Source: Coenobita brevimanus (taxonomy: Eukaryota; Arthropoda; Malacostraca; Decapoda; Coenobitidae). From it: DNA of 64,000 nt. The stretch is from positions 43,423,767-43,487,766 of the forward strand of contig CM064669.1 in NCBI GenBank assembly GCA_032717465.1, written 5' to 3'. The notes beneath the pieces were generated by a model. That model was not told the DNA's origin. It worked only from the letters and a program-made list of their open reading frames with translations, and made no database searches. A program made the translations under genes and the position numbers. This document shows, in pieces, positions 43,453-54,247 of the stretch (position 1 is the first letter of the stretch; each line of letters begins with the position of its first letter).

Positions 43453-44974
43453 ACAGTCCTCTCACTGCCATTCAACATAAAAACACCTGAGAAATTCTCC
43501 TACCAATATTCCTTCAATAATTCTTTTGTCATTTCCATTGGGCCTCACATCCATCAAAAATTATTCCATCATTATCATTCCATCAGCATTCCTTCTATCA
43601 CTAGTCCACCAAAAATGGTTCTATCAATTTTCCACCAAGTATCCCTCGGTCTCTTCTGTCATCCTAAAACCACGTTATTCACATCTATGTGTTCACTAAC
43701 AAATTCTTCTGTCAGTATCCAGAAGTTCTCATTTCACCATTTTTTTTCTTTCCCTGTTCCATCAGTGTCTCGTAATACTGATCACCCAAAAATTCTTTCG
43801 TAACTATTCCGGAAAAAAAAAAAAAAAAAAAAAGCTGCAGTTGGAAATTAATAAAAAAAATAATCAGTAGGTCACTAATTATTTTTTCTCCCGTACGACG
43901 TAACACCTATCATAATTTTCTTCTGTCACTTCCATTTGACACAACATCCATTGTAATTTCTTGTGTAATTATCTCACCAAAAATGTGTCCTACCAAACAT
44001 CCCTCTATATTTATTGCCTCAGGTATCCCTCCGTCACTCCCACTGAATCTAACACCCTTGAAAAATACTTGTTTCTTTACTCCATCACAAGTTCTTCACA
44101 ATTCATACATAATTCTCTCTTCCATTAAAACTCGTATCTCAGTTCAGGCAAAATATCCGGCTGTCACTAAACGTCTGTACAGCTGCCTCCCTCCCTGCCT
44201 GCCTCCCTTCCCCTCAGACTTCAGGGCAATTAAAGTCACCCCAGAACTTCAAAATCCTAGGCCACTTAAGGCCTCTCTCGTCCCACCACCAGCCAATCAC
44301 CTTTCTGCCTCGCATGGCGCCAAACTTTATATCAGACCACTGCAATACGCCCAACAGAATTCTCGCCAACAGAATTCTCGTACTCCATAACTTTCATTGA
44401 ATCTTATTTTTCGTTTTCACACGACAGTTGTCTTTGTGATAAGACCCAGTCTATTTTTTTTTCTTTTGCTACAGGGACTGGCACTGTACAGAGGACCTTC
44501 ATTGAGGTCTACTGTATAAGTAGCTGTCGATCTTGTTTCATTTTCCCTGCCTCCCTCGTGTCATCAGGTGTTCCTGCACTTCTTCAGGCGTGTGTTACGG
44601 TGGTTTTCATTCCTTTCCTCCCCTGCAGTTCCTCATAGGGTACACTGAGTCACTCCAGTTGTCTACCCGTTATTCTTCTCAGTGTTCAACTTTTTTTCGA
44701 GTTTGTTTTATTTTTCCGTCTCTCTTGCCATCGGACGTTTCCGCACTTTATCAGGCTCCAGGTAGGCAGTTTTAATTCCTTTCACTTACTGCTTGTCATA
44801 CACTGCGTCTTCGGCCTTGTTTCATTTTCCCGCCCTCTTTTGCCTACGAGTGTTTTTGCTGTCTTTTGTTGACAACTTTAGTTCATGTCTTCACCTCCAG
44901 TGAGAGTGAGAGTGTCAGTGGTGTGCGGCGTGTATATTGTTCATGTGTTTTGTGAGTATGCGCTAGTGTATATG

Positions 44975-45040
<66 letters not shown>

Positions 45041-45633
45041 TGAATTTATATTGTGCTGGATTAACCAGTCGTATCGTAATTTTGTAAATTGCGACAGCAT
45101 ATTATACCAAATTATATTTCTTCTTACGTTTCCTAAGCGTATTAAGTTATTTTGGTGTAGCTAAGTCCTTTGTTTTTCTTATCCGACTATTCTGTTTACT
45201 CTTCTCAAGCACCTAACCACATCCTCTCAGCCTTCCACCCACCCACCTGCATCGTCCAATAATTCCTCTCATTGGCCTATCCCTCTCACCACAGGTAGCG
45301 CGAATTGTGTGTCGACCTACTCAGGGTTCGCACTCACGGAGAGATGGCATTGACATCCCTGACTGTAACAGGTAGAAGTACTGGAGGGTGTACGTGACAA
45401 TGGTGCTTTGAACAAGCACGTGAACTTGTTGAACATAATGTTTCAGACATATTCCAAACACATGTTTCCAGCACGTGTGTCCGGACCCTAACGCTCAGAC
45501 CTCTGTTTGGTATAAAAACCACAAAGTTATATAGCAATAGTAAGGTTGGGAGTTCAAACACTGTGCGTGGATATTGGCGGTGTAATGAATGGCATGGGAA
45601 GTTTAGGGGTTAATATCGAGGATTAGTTGCCTG
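43453..45633 (+). repeat. 2.2-kb direct duplication, copy A
   Basis: Aligns end to end with 54248-56455, from ACAGTCCTCTNACT to GAGGATTAGTTGCCTG. The block contains degenerate ATTCCATCA phrases, a poly-A run, GCCTCCCTCCCTGCCTGCCT, and a (TG)n array (44978-45038 here). A TATAAAAA near 45511 is conserved in both copies. Copies are roughly 90% identical by eye with indels. At the right edge, this copy runs directly into a GTRGTGRT minisatellite, while copy B does not. Small antisense frames common to both differ mostly at amino-acid-changing sites, so I do not call a gene. Confidence 0.9.
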
Positions 45634-46640
45634 GTAGTGATAGTTGTGGTAGTAATGATTATGATAGTCATTGGTAATTGTGGAGCAGTGACTGTGGAAA
45701 TAATGATTGTGATAATAGTTGCAGTTGCGGTGGTAATGATTATATTGATAGTAATTATTGCAGTGGTGATTGTGATATTAGTGTTATGTGTGGTAGCGGT
45801 TACTAAGATGGTAGTGGTTGAAGCTGTGGTGATAGTGATGACAGTGGTAGTTTTAGCGGTACTTGTGACGTCAGTAGTAGTCGTAGTAGTTTCTGTGATG
45901 GTGATAATGGTAATTGTGGTGAGGATGAGGACCGCGCTAGCCGTACTGATGGCGATGGTGCTTATAGTTGTGATGGTTGTGCTGGTGATAGTGATGTTGA
46001 CTATGATGTGATGGCGGTGGTGCTTATAGTTGTGATGGTTGTGCTGGTGATAGTGATGTTGACTATGATGTGATGGTGATGGTGCTTATAGTTGTGATGG
46101 TTGTGCTGGTGATAGTGATGTTGACTATGATGTGATGGCGATGGTGCTTATAGTTGTGATGGTTGTGCTGATGATTGTGATGTTGACTATGATGTGATGG
46201 CGGTGGTGCTTATAGTTGTGATGGTTGTGCTGATGATTGTGATGTTGACTATGATGTGATGGTGCTTATAGTTGTGATGATTGTGCTGGTGAGTGTGATG
46301 TTAACTATGATAATTGAATCATCTTGTGGAAGCAAGATGGAAGCGGTGATTGTGGTAGTGGTAAATGGTGGTAGCAGTGATTATAACAGTGGAAATTGTG
46401 GTTCTGATGATTATGGTAGTGTTAGTTGTGGTAGTAATGATTATGATAGTCATCGGTAATTGTGGAGCTGTAACTGTGGAAATAATGATTGTGGTAATAG
46501 TTGTAGTGATGGTAGTGATGATTATATTGATAGTAATTGTTGCAGTGGTGATTAGGATAACAGTGTTAGCTGTGGTAGCGGTGATCAAGATGATAGTGGT
46601 AGTTGAGGCTATAGTGACAGTGAAAAAGGTAGTACTGTAG
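45634..46640 (+). repeat. GTGATG minisatellite related to 37810-38830
   Basis: Contains the GTGCTTATAGTTGTGATG and GATGTTGACTATGATGTGATG units seen 8 kb upstream. A degenerate head (GATAGTCATTGGTAATTGTG) occurs twice here (about 45660 and 46445) and once near 37935. The larger domain of about 1 kb has thus been copied around the region. Confidence 0.9.
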
Positions 46641-47260
46641 TTGTGGTAGCGGTACTTAGAAAGACGTAGTAGTCGTAGTAGTGACGGTTATGATGATAAT
46701 GGTAATTGTGGTGAGGATGAGGATAGTGTTAGCCGTAGTGATTGTGATGCTGCTGATAGTTGTGTTATTTGTGCTGGTGATAGTGATGACTGTGATGACA
46801 GTGATAAGGATAGCGCTAGTCGAAGTGATGGTGATGGTACTGATGTGTTAATTGTGCTGGTGATAGTGGTGTTGGTTGTGATAGCAGTGATAAGGATAGC
46901 GCTAGCCGTAGTGATGGTGATGCTGCTGATAGTTGTGTTAATTGTGCTGGTGGTAGTGGTGTTGGCTGTGATGACAGTGATAAGGATAGCGCTAGTCGTA
47001 GTGATGGCGATGGTGTTGATAATTGTGTTAATTGTGCTGGTGATAGTGGTGTTGACCGTGATGACAGTGATAAGGATAGCGCTAGTCGAAGTGATGGCGA
47101 TGGTGTTGATGTGTTAATTGTGCTGGTGATAGTGGTGTTGGCTGTGATAGAAGTGATAAGGATAGCGCTAGTCGTAGTGATGGCGATGGTGCTGATAATT
47201 GTGTTAATTGTGCTGGTGATATTGATGGTGACTGAGTAGCAGTGGTACTGATGGACAGTA
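46641..47260 (+). repeat. About 88-bp GATAGCGCTAGTCG minisatellite, 5-6 copies
   Basis: GATAAGGATAGCGCTAG recurs near 46803, 46891, 46979, 47069 and 47156, followed by GTGATGGYGATGGT and GTGTTAATTGTGCTGGTGAT. It merges on the left with the GTGATG array. Confidence 0.9.
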
Positions 47261-47690
47261 TGGCTGTCATGATAGTGAGTTAGACGATTATGCTGTTAGC
47301 AGTGGTACAAAAGAGTACAAAAGAAAGAAAACAACAACAGACCTTATGATCCTTTCGAGGCTGTTTGTTACGGAGTAGACTATGACTACGAGATCTAATT
47401 CTACATGCTGAGGGATAAGGATAGTCAAGGAAGAAGGCTGCCCTCGCGTCCAATCCCTCCCGTTAAAACTGGCAGGAAGAAGTGAGAAAAACCACCATGC
47501 AGCATAGAAAAACTGATGTGGAAGTATCATAGGAGGGACTGAAAATGAAAAGTTACATTCAATAATACTTTATCATTAAACTGCCAGTTTGAATAACCTG
47601 AGCGAGGAAGTAGCAAAGCAAAATGAATAATCAAATAATGAATAACTAAGGCACGACATTATGTATGAGTACGGTGAGTTAACGGGGCTT
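47261..47690. other. No feature recognised
   Basis: Unique-looking sequence between two arrays. No gene is recognised. Confidence 0.4.
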
Positions 47691-47691
47691 C

Positions 47692-48470
47692 TGCAGACAG
47701 CGTGGAAATTGTACAGTTGTGAACAGTGTGGCTTTTATGGTACTGAGTGAGACGATGATAATAGTAGTGATGATATAATGTTACCAGCAGTGGTAGTTGT
47801 GAACAGTGTGGTAGTTATGGTAGTGAGTGAGACGATGATAATAGTAGTGATGATATAATGTTACCGGCAGTGGTAGTTGTGAACATTGTGGCAGTTATGG
47901 TAGTAGGTGAGACGATGATAATAGTAGTGATGATATAATGTTACCATCAATGGTAGTTGTGAACATTGTGGCAGTTATGGTAGTGAGTGAGACGATGATA
48001 ATAGTAGTGATGATATAATGTTACCAGCAGTGGTAGTTGTGAACAGTGTGGTAGTTATGGTAGTGAGTGAGACGATGATAATAGTAGTGATGATATAATG
48101 TTACCAGCAATGGTAGTTGTGAACAGTGTGGTAGTTATGGTAGTGAGTGAGACGATGATAATAGTAGTGATGATATAATGTTAACAGCAATGGTAGTTGT
48201 GAACAGTGTGGCTTTTATGGTAGTGAGTGAGACGATGATAATAGTAGTGATGATATAATGTTACCAGCAGTGGTAGTTGTGAACAGTGTGGTAGTTATGG
48301 TAGTGAGTGAGACGATGATAATAGTAGTGATGATATAATGTTACCAGCAGTGGTAGTTGTGAACAGTGTGGTAGTTATGGTAGTGAGTGAGACGATGATA
48401 ATAGTAGTGATGATATAATGTTACCACCAATGGTAGTTGTGAACTGTGTGGCAGTTATGGTAGTGTGTTA
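47692..48470 (+). repeat. 80-bp minisatellite, about 9.5 copies
   Basis: TTACC recurs at 47781, 47861, 47941, 48021 and 48101, exactly 80 bp apart. The unit contains GACGATGATAATAGTAGTGA, TGATATAATGTTACC and TGGTAGTTGTGAACAGTGTG. Units differ at a handful of positions (CAGCAG/CATCAA, ACAGTG/ACATTG, GTAG/GCAG/CTTT). A lone copy of the core lies at 32306-32352. A (GAT)n run follows at about 48495-48525. Confidence 0.95.
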
Positions 48471-48529
48471 GGCTTGATGTTGATAATGAGACTGATGATG
48501 ACGATGATGATGATGATGATGATATTAAG

Positions 48530-49360
48530 ATGATGACAACGCAAGTCCTTACATATTCCATAATAATTAACATTTTCACTGTTAGAATTTCTTGATTCAG
48601 AACAAAATCGCCTAGTACGGTATTGAATATAGGATAGTACCCAAGTGCGTTTATGAATGAAAATAAGGATTTTGAAAATGATGAGAAAAGTAAAACGTTT
48701 CACAAATTCTGGGGATTTTTGTTGTGTGAGGAAGTTTGTGTGCCTCTCATCCCAGAGCTGCAAAGTTTGATCCCTCGTCACACAACTCCATCCAACAACC
48801 CTCACATATCAGCAAATTCATTTCAGAGTGTCAGTAAAACCTCCAGTAGCAAATAATAGTTCATTGAGTATGGCAAAAAATAATAATGACAGCGACGGCA
48901 TGATGAAAGTATTCAAGAACTCAAATTTGGTCGCGGTTTATAGACCTGTGAGTTGTTCTTTGAGGAACTCCTGGTACAGTAATGAACAGATATATTTGTA
49001 TATAATTTTTGATGAAGGTCTGGGTTCTGTATTGGTGACTTGCTGTGAAGGGATTAGGGGAAGCAAATTTAGTCGCTGTTGAGTGGCGTTTGTGTTAGTA
49101 TTTCAAGAGCCCATGTCGGAACAATGGACATTTTATTTATATATGATTTTTAACGGATAATTGGTTTCAGTTATGTGAGGGGATATTTTGAGTCAGCCTC
49201 CATTCTCTGAAGCTGGAATGTTCCCAGTAAGCTCGTTAGTCGCTCTAGCAAGAAATCCGATTATTTTCGTCCTGATAAATTCGTTCCTTTATCCCTTTGT
49301 TCGTGTCCATGACGTGCGAGTGGCTGCGGCAAGAATAGATCACCGCCTCTGCGCCGTAGA
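48530..49360. other. No gene recognised
   Basis: AT-rich sequence with frames under 85 codons and no domain. Nothing recognised. Confidence 0.4.
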
Positions 49361-50175
49361 AATATTGCCTGTGACGTGTAGCTATTGCCTTCTGACATAA
49401 AGATACTGCCTGTGACATCTAGCTGTTGCCTTCTGACGTAAAAATATTGCCTGTGACGTCTAGTTATTGCCTTCCGACGTAATGATATTGGCCGTGACGT
49501 CTAGTTATTGCCTCATGACGTAAAGATATTGCCTGTGACGTCTAGCTATTGCCTTCTGACATAAAGATACTGCCTGTGACGTCTACTGTAGTTATTGCCT
49601 CATGACGTAAAGATATTGCCTGTGACGCCTAACTATTGCCGTCTGACGTAAAGATATTGCCTGTGACGTCTAACTATTGCCTTCTATCGTAAAGATATTG
49701 CCTGTGACGTCAAACTCTTGCCTTCTGACGTAAAGATACTGCCTGTGACGTCTAAATATTGCCTTGTGACTTGAAGATAAATCCTTTGACGTCTAAATAT
49801 TGCCTGTGACGTCCAAATATTGCCTTTGATATCAAAATATTGTCGGCGATGTAAAAATATTGCCTGTGACGAAAAAGTATTGCTTATGACGCAAATCATG
49901 AAACAGTATTGCCTTCGATGAAAGGGAATAGCTTAAGAATATTGTTTGTGACGTAAAACTATTGCCTGTCATTGTGCAAAATTTGCTTGTGACGTACGTA
50001 ACAGTACTTTCAAGTACATAAATGCGTAAAATTTTTACAGGGACGCGCAAATACTTTGTGACATAAAGCTATTGCCAATGACGTAAAAATTTTGCCTATA
50101 AAGTACTTATATTGTCTAGTGATGTAATAATGTTGCTTGTAACGCAATAAATATTGCTTGCCACGTAAAGCTGGG
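49355..50175 (+). repeat. 21/42-bp minisatellite rich in TGACGT
   Basis: Half-units of about 21 bp alternate ATTGCCTGTGACGTCTA and ATTGCCTTCTGACGTAAAGA, giving a period of about 41-42 bp, and decay to the right. TGACGT occurs about 19 times by eye from 49309 on. It is mostly TGACGTCT or TGACGTAA, close to the CREB/ATF core. Whether any site is bound is unknown. Confidence 0.9.
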
Positions 50176-50204
50176 GGATATTTTGTAAGCCGTCCGAGAC
50201 GCCA

Positions 50205-50535
50205 TAAGTAATTCAGTGCGTGATATGTCTGGGTTATCTGTGAGCCAGTGACTCTGCCTAACCCTTCACTCTGTCCTTCACTCTGGCATGTATGTGATAT
50301 TTGTGAGCCAGTGACTCTGACTAACCCTTCACCCTGTCCTTCACTCTGGCATGTCCATGATATTTGTGAGCCAGTGACTTTGACTAACCTTTCACCTTGT
50401 CATTTGGCATGTATGTGATACTTGTGAGCCAGTGACTCTGCCTAACCCCTCACCCTGTCCTTCACTCTGGCATATATGGGTTATCTGTGAGCCAGTGACT
50501 TGTACTAACCCTTCACTCTGTCGTTCACTCTACCC
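50205..50535 (+). repeat. About 62-bp minisatellite, 5 copies
   Basis: The unit contains TGTGAGCCAGTGACTCTG, CTAACCCTTCACCCTGTCC and TTCACTCTGGCATGTATG. Lengths vary slightly. Confidence 0.92.
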
Positions 50536-50553
50536 GCCAGGTTTAATTATATA

Positions 50554-50802
50554 CTATAGTTGCGGCACGCGACTCTGAGGTTGTTATTATCGTGCCCTGG
50601 CAACCTACCATTCAAAAGTGCGTCTGATTTCGTGTATAATATGCGAGGCATGTGATTCGTGTATAGTATGTTCGTGTATAATAATATCCGTGCATAGTAT
50701 TATGATTCGTGTATAATATGATACGAAATCGGACGCACTTCTGAATGGTAGGTTGCCAGGGTACGATAATGACAACCTCAGAGTCGTGCGCCGTGACTAT
50801 AG
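50554..50802. mobile_element. 249-bp palindromic MITE flanked by TA
   Basis: Long inverted arms of about 80 bp: CTATAGTTGCGGCACGCGAC at the left matches the inverted right end CTATAGTCACGGCGCACGAC. They stay paired through GACTCTGAGGTTGT, CTGGCAACCTACCATTC and GTGCGTC. A short loop of CGTGTATA-type repeats lies between. TA dinucleotides sit directly outside both ends (50552-50553 and 50803-50804), the target duplication typical of Tc1/mariner-class MITEs. There is no coding capacity. RNA from it would fold into an 80-bp hairpin. Confidence 0.85.
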
Positions 50803-50804
50803 TA

Positions 50805-51990
50805 CTTGCTTGCAGAAATTTGTGGGAGTAACTAATAGCTTTTTCACCACAAAATGTTTGCAAATACCATTATCTTCGTTTCCATACCGTTTATTGAGCC
50901 CACAATAACCAATTCTGACCAAAAAGAAAAAAAAAATCACGTGTCGCGATTTTCTTATTATTTCGCTTTGTCGCGTCGCGCGCATTCGCCATTTTTTTTT
51001 TTTTTTTGACACTCCCTGGACTTACCCTGACCTAATGCAAAAAGAATTAGGTCAATACCTAGTACCGTACCGTCCACATGAAAGAAACGAACAAACGCAT
51101 AGACAGATGTACACATACACCGTATCTCTCTCCTGAAGAGAAATTGTTGCAGGAAGATATCACAGTGGGTTTCTTGTAAAGTAATAACATTTTGTAAAAG
51201 AATATAGTAATCTGTTAAAAGTTTTTTTTTTTTTTTTTTTTTTCACTCAGATGACGAAGTGCTAATTTTGTTCGTGCTACATTGAGATTACTCTAACTTA
51301 GGAGAGAGGTTTCGAACAGGAGGGGTTAGATATTTCATCAGTCCCTTGCGTAAAACACCTTCCCTAAGTAGATCACACTCGTTTGGTTGCGCGTATAGCA
51401 AGAATGAATTAAAAAGGGGTCATCCAAGTGGTGGGGTTAAATAACAGTAAGAATATTGTTCACTGTAGTCCCGTTAAGTCCTCCAGCCAATTGGAAGGTG
51501 TGCTCTTATAACTAGTCAGGAACAGATATAAAAGTTTTTCTATAATACGACTACGTTAGGATTTGTGTTTTACATGAATTTAGTTGAAGACTGGTCGATG
51601 AGCGCGCTTGCGTGCGTGCGTGTGTGTTAGGGGGGGTTATGAATGTGTGCGCAAATCTGTGGTTAGAAAGCGTTTGTGATCGGAAATGTGTTTGCACGTT
51701 TGTATGAACAGAAGTGCGTGTATGAGTACTGTGCCTTTACGAATGTATGTTTGTGTTGTATGTACGTATGTATGTACGTAGGCGTGTATATGTGGCGGAT
51801 GCCAACCACGAGACCCGTTAATTGACAGAGGCTCAGTTTAGCCGAGGGAAATGAGGCTGGTGGGGGAAGGGGGAGGAGGAAGGTATAGGGGAGGGAGGCT
51901 TGGATATTGAGGGACGTGGGTGGGTGGCATTTGATTACTACCCAGGTGAGGCTCAGGTGTACCAGGATAATAACGCACTGAATCATGCTG
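50805..51990. other. No gene; homopolymer and TATG-type runs
   Basis: T17-type and T22-type runs lie near 50991 and 51222. GTGCGTGCGTGTG and GTATGTACGTATGTATG words occur at 51605-51780. A 107-codon minus frame (51663-51986) is compositional. No gene is recognised. Confidence 0.5.
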
Positions 51991-51994
51991 CTGC

Positions 51995-52065
51995 CCCACG
52001 ACTGTATTCAACTTAGGAATGGATTATCGTATTGAAGGAATTAATGAAGGCAATGTTTAAGGTCA
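51995..52065 (+). repeat. Dispersed-family copy
   Basis: CACGACTGTATTCAACTTAG, then GTATTGAAGGAATTAATGAA, then GGCAATGTTTAAGG matches the block order of the ATTCAGCTTAGG family. Confidence 0.55.
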
Positions 52066-52214
52066 CCCAAGAAGAAGGAAGTAGTCTGAAGGTAGCCGGA
52101 ATAAAACAAAACACACGTCTTGTGACAAAAATGGTATTGTGTGGATGGCGTATCAGTAGTAGCCAGGTGAGGCTTTGGTGTGTCAGGGTAATAGAGAGCC
52201 GAAGTGATGACAAG

Positions 52215-52545
52215 AGAGAGAGGGAGAGAGAGAGTTGAGGTGTTGGATTTATAGCAATCGCTTACACGGATGTCAACAAGACTGGTATTACTGATTTGTC
52301 AGAGTCCCTCAGTCTGCGATCTTGAGCTGTTGAATATACAGTTCAAGTCCCCATTTCATTTCTAGGTAGCAAGAGGCCAGGTTAGAGAAGGTCGTGCTAA
52401 AAGGTCTGCTAATAACAATAGAGGGAAGCTTTGATATACGCTGCTCTGTGACCCTGTAACCCTTGAGCGCCAGAATATTTCTCCATCTGTCATCCATCAC
52501 TCCGTCACTTTTTACATTATTCAGGAGCATAGCATCCCGGGACTA
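52215..52545. other. No gene recognised
   Basis: A short GA run lies near 52212-52234. The remainder is unassigned, and a 73-codon minus frame has no domain. Confidence 0.35.
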
Positions 52546-52549
52546 GGCC

Positions 52550-52708
52550 ACTTACTCTCGACATGGAAGGCTGGGGTGATGAGCTTCACTCTTCCTCGAG
52601 TGGTATTAAATGAACAGTTAATTCCAGCCAATTACTCCCGACATTTAAGGCTAGGGTGATGAGCTTCACTCTTCCCGGAGTGCTATTAAATGAACAATTA
52701 ATTCCACC
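52550..52708 (+). repeat. 80-bp tandem duplication
   Basis: GGTGATGAGCTTCACTCTTCC and ATTAAATGAACARTTAATTCCA recur at an 80-bp interval (ACATGGAAGG at 52561, ACATTTAAGG at 52641). Confidence 0.9.
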
Positions 52709-52904
52709 TATTCCTCCGATAAAAACCCTTTCAGGCCCAACCTGGCAGGAGTGCCTTAACCCCTAAACCACCAGGCGTGAGTGGATGGTGCCCCCCTCTC
52801 CCACCAAAATGTTTCTTAATTGAACATAATAATTTGGTTTTAGCCTAAGTAAAATTCCTAGTCTACCAGAGGCAGAGAAAGGGTTACTCGAGATAATTTT
52901 GTAA

Positions 52905-53005
52905 ACCCTTGACGATTTTATCCATACAAAGCCTTCGCATGCAAAGCGGGGTTAATGAAGGTTGCAGCTAACATCTTTCTTTCGAAAAGTCCCTCATAAG
53001 ATGAG
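52905..53005 (+). repeat. Dispersed-family copy
   Basis: GACGATTTTATCCATACAAA, GGGGTTAATGAAGGTTGCAG, CTAACATCTTTCTTTCGAAA, then AGTCCCTCATAAGAT. All blocks are in order over about 95 bp. Confidence 0.6.
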
Positions 53006-53098
53006 TAAAGGCATATAGAACGAGTACATATTAAATAAAGAAATCAGCTCACACATCAGGAGATAAGTACATCAACTACCTAGCCACTGCTGCTGCAG

Positions 53099-53099
<1 letters not shown>

Positions 53100-53150
<51 letters not shown>

Positions 53151-53163
53151 GCCGGGGGGGGGG
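53100..53163 (+). repeat. Compound (TG)n-(GA)n microsatellite and G run
   Basis: A TG run, then a GA run to 53150, then a short G10-type run. Confidence 0.93.
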
Positions 53164-53329
53164 GTGTTAGAGGTAGGTCCTGACATTTGTCAAGACCTGA
53201 CCTATAATCTGCCAGGTGTGACCAGCTAATCTCACCAACATAGCTACACTAACTCTCCCACACCGTTATCCCATCAGTTTTTAATGTCTGCCTAAATTCA
53301 TGCAGTATTGCGTGTGTGTGTAAATCATC

Positions 53330-53575
53330 GGGTCGGCCAGGATCACGCGATGGTTGTGATCATCAGCATTTTACCTTCCCGGAAGAGAGCTGAGAGCTCA
53401 CATAGTCCGACCTAAGGGGAAAGCCTTGACCATCACACACGCACACACCCATTCCTTTGCTCGAGGGGGACAGTACCTACCCGCTTCGTCAGTGAAACTT
53501 TTCGCATCCCGAACAAGGCGCGAACCCCCGTCGTAGCAGATGCTAGGCGAGAGCGTTACCACTGAGCCAGAGAGA
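53330..53575 (-). mobile_element. tRNA-derived SINE (minus strand)
   Basis: The minus-strand head has TGGCTCAGTGGTAACGCTCT (box A, about 53569-53550) and GGGGGTTCGCGCC (box B, about 53530-53518). The body extends to about 53330, based on loss of mixed composition. The head abuts a compound (GA)n-(TG)n array at 53570-53630. No target duplication is resolved against the simple repeats. Confidence 0.65.
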
Positions 53576-53582
53576 GAGAGAG

Positions 53583-53630
<48 letters not shown>
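53570..53630 (+). repeat. Compound (GA)n-(TG)n microsatellite
   Basis: A GA run joins a TG run at about 53587. It is the mirror order of the compound array at 53100-53150 on the other side of the SINE. Confidence 0.93.
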
Positions 53631-53631
<1 letters not shown>

Positions 53632-53734
53632 ATAATGTTGAAGCCTAGATGTGATTTAGGCCTCTCCCAAGGATGCTTGTGGAGAATGGCTGCGAATGTA
53701 TTTAGTTGGTCGTCCTTTTGTTTTATTCATGTTA

Positions 53735-54000
53735 ATTAAACGATTTTATTCTGCTTAAGAGAAACTTGCCGAGCTGATGCAGTTAAGAGAGAACTCCATA
53801 AATACCGTAACGCCGTATTTCATATTTTTCCTGCTACCGCCAGACGATTTTGTACAGGTGAAGTGACCCACCCCCCACTTGCAGTGACAGGGTTAAAAAC
53901 AGTCGCCATTACCCACCTCACTGGCAAATATTTCCCCCAGTTCTGAATATAATTGTACACGGGAAGATTTTATTAACTTGAAGGATATTTATCCCTGTTG
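53735..54000 (+). repeat. Three degenerate dispersed-family copies
   Basis: AAACGATTTTATTCTGCTTA at about 53737, CGCCAGACGATTTTGTACAG at about 53839, and GGGAAGATTTTATTAACTTG at about 53960. Spacing of about 100-120 bp matches the tandem clusters at 36-345 and 57985-58330. Confidence 0.5.
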
Positions 54001-54247
54001 ATTCAGCAAGAATTTTTTGCCATGACTACGTGAATTTACATAGGGGAATCTGGGGGACACTTAACCAATCGGATTGAGCCGGTGAAGGTTTATGTCCAAG
54101 GGGTGGTTGGGGTTTATTGCACAGGTAATGCCACTCAGGGATGAGTGAGACTGGTCACTCTCATCGTAAATGGCAGGACCAACTTGCCTATCCCAGGGCT
54201 CCTACGCTCCTCACGGGCAACATAGGATTGGATGATGATCGATCAGA
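54001..54247. other. No feature recognised
   Basis: Short unassigned spacer before copy B of the duplication. Confidence 0.4.

Noticed and set aside
45334..45561. Antisense frame conserved in the second copy at 56108-56383
   Set aside because: The two copies differ mainly at residue-changing sites and at their ends. Similarity follows from the DNA duplication and not from selection on a protein.
47692..48470. CRISPR-like regular array
   Set aside because: Head-to-tail 80-bp units have no unique spacers between short repeats, and the rest of the window is eukaryotic in character.
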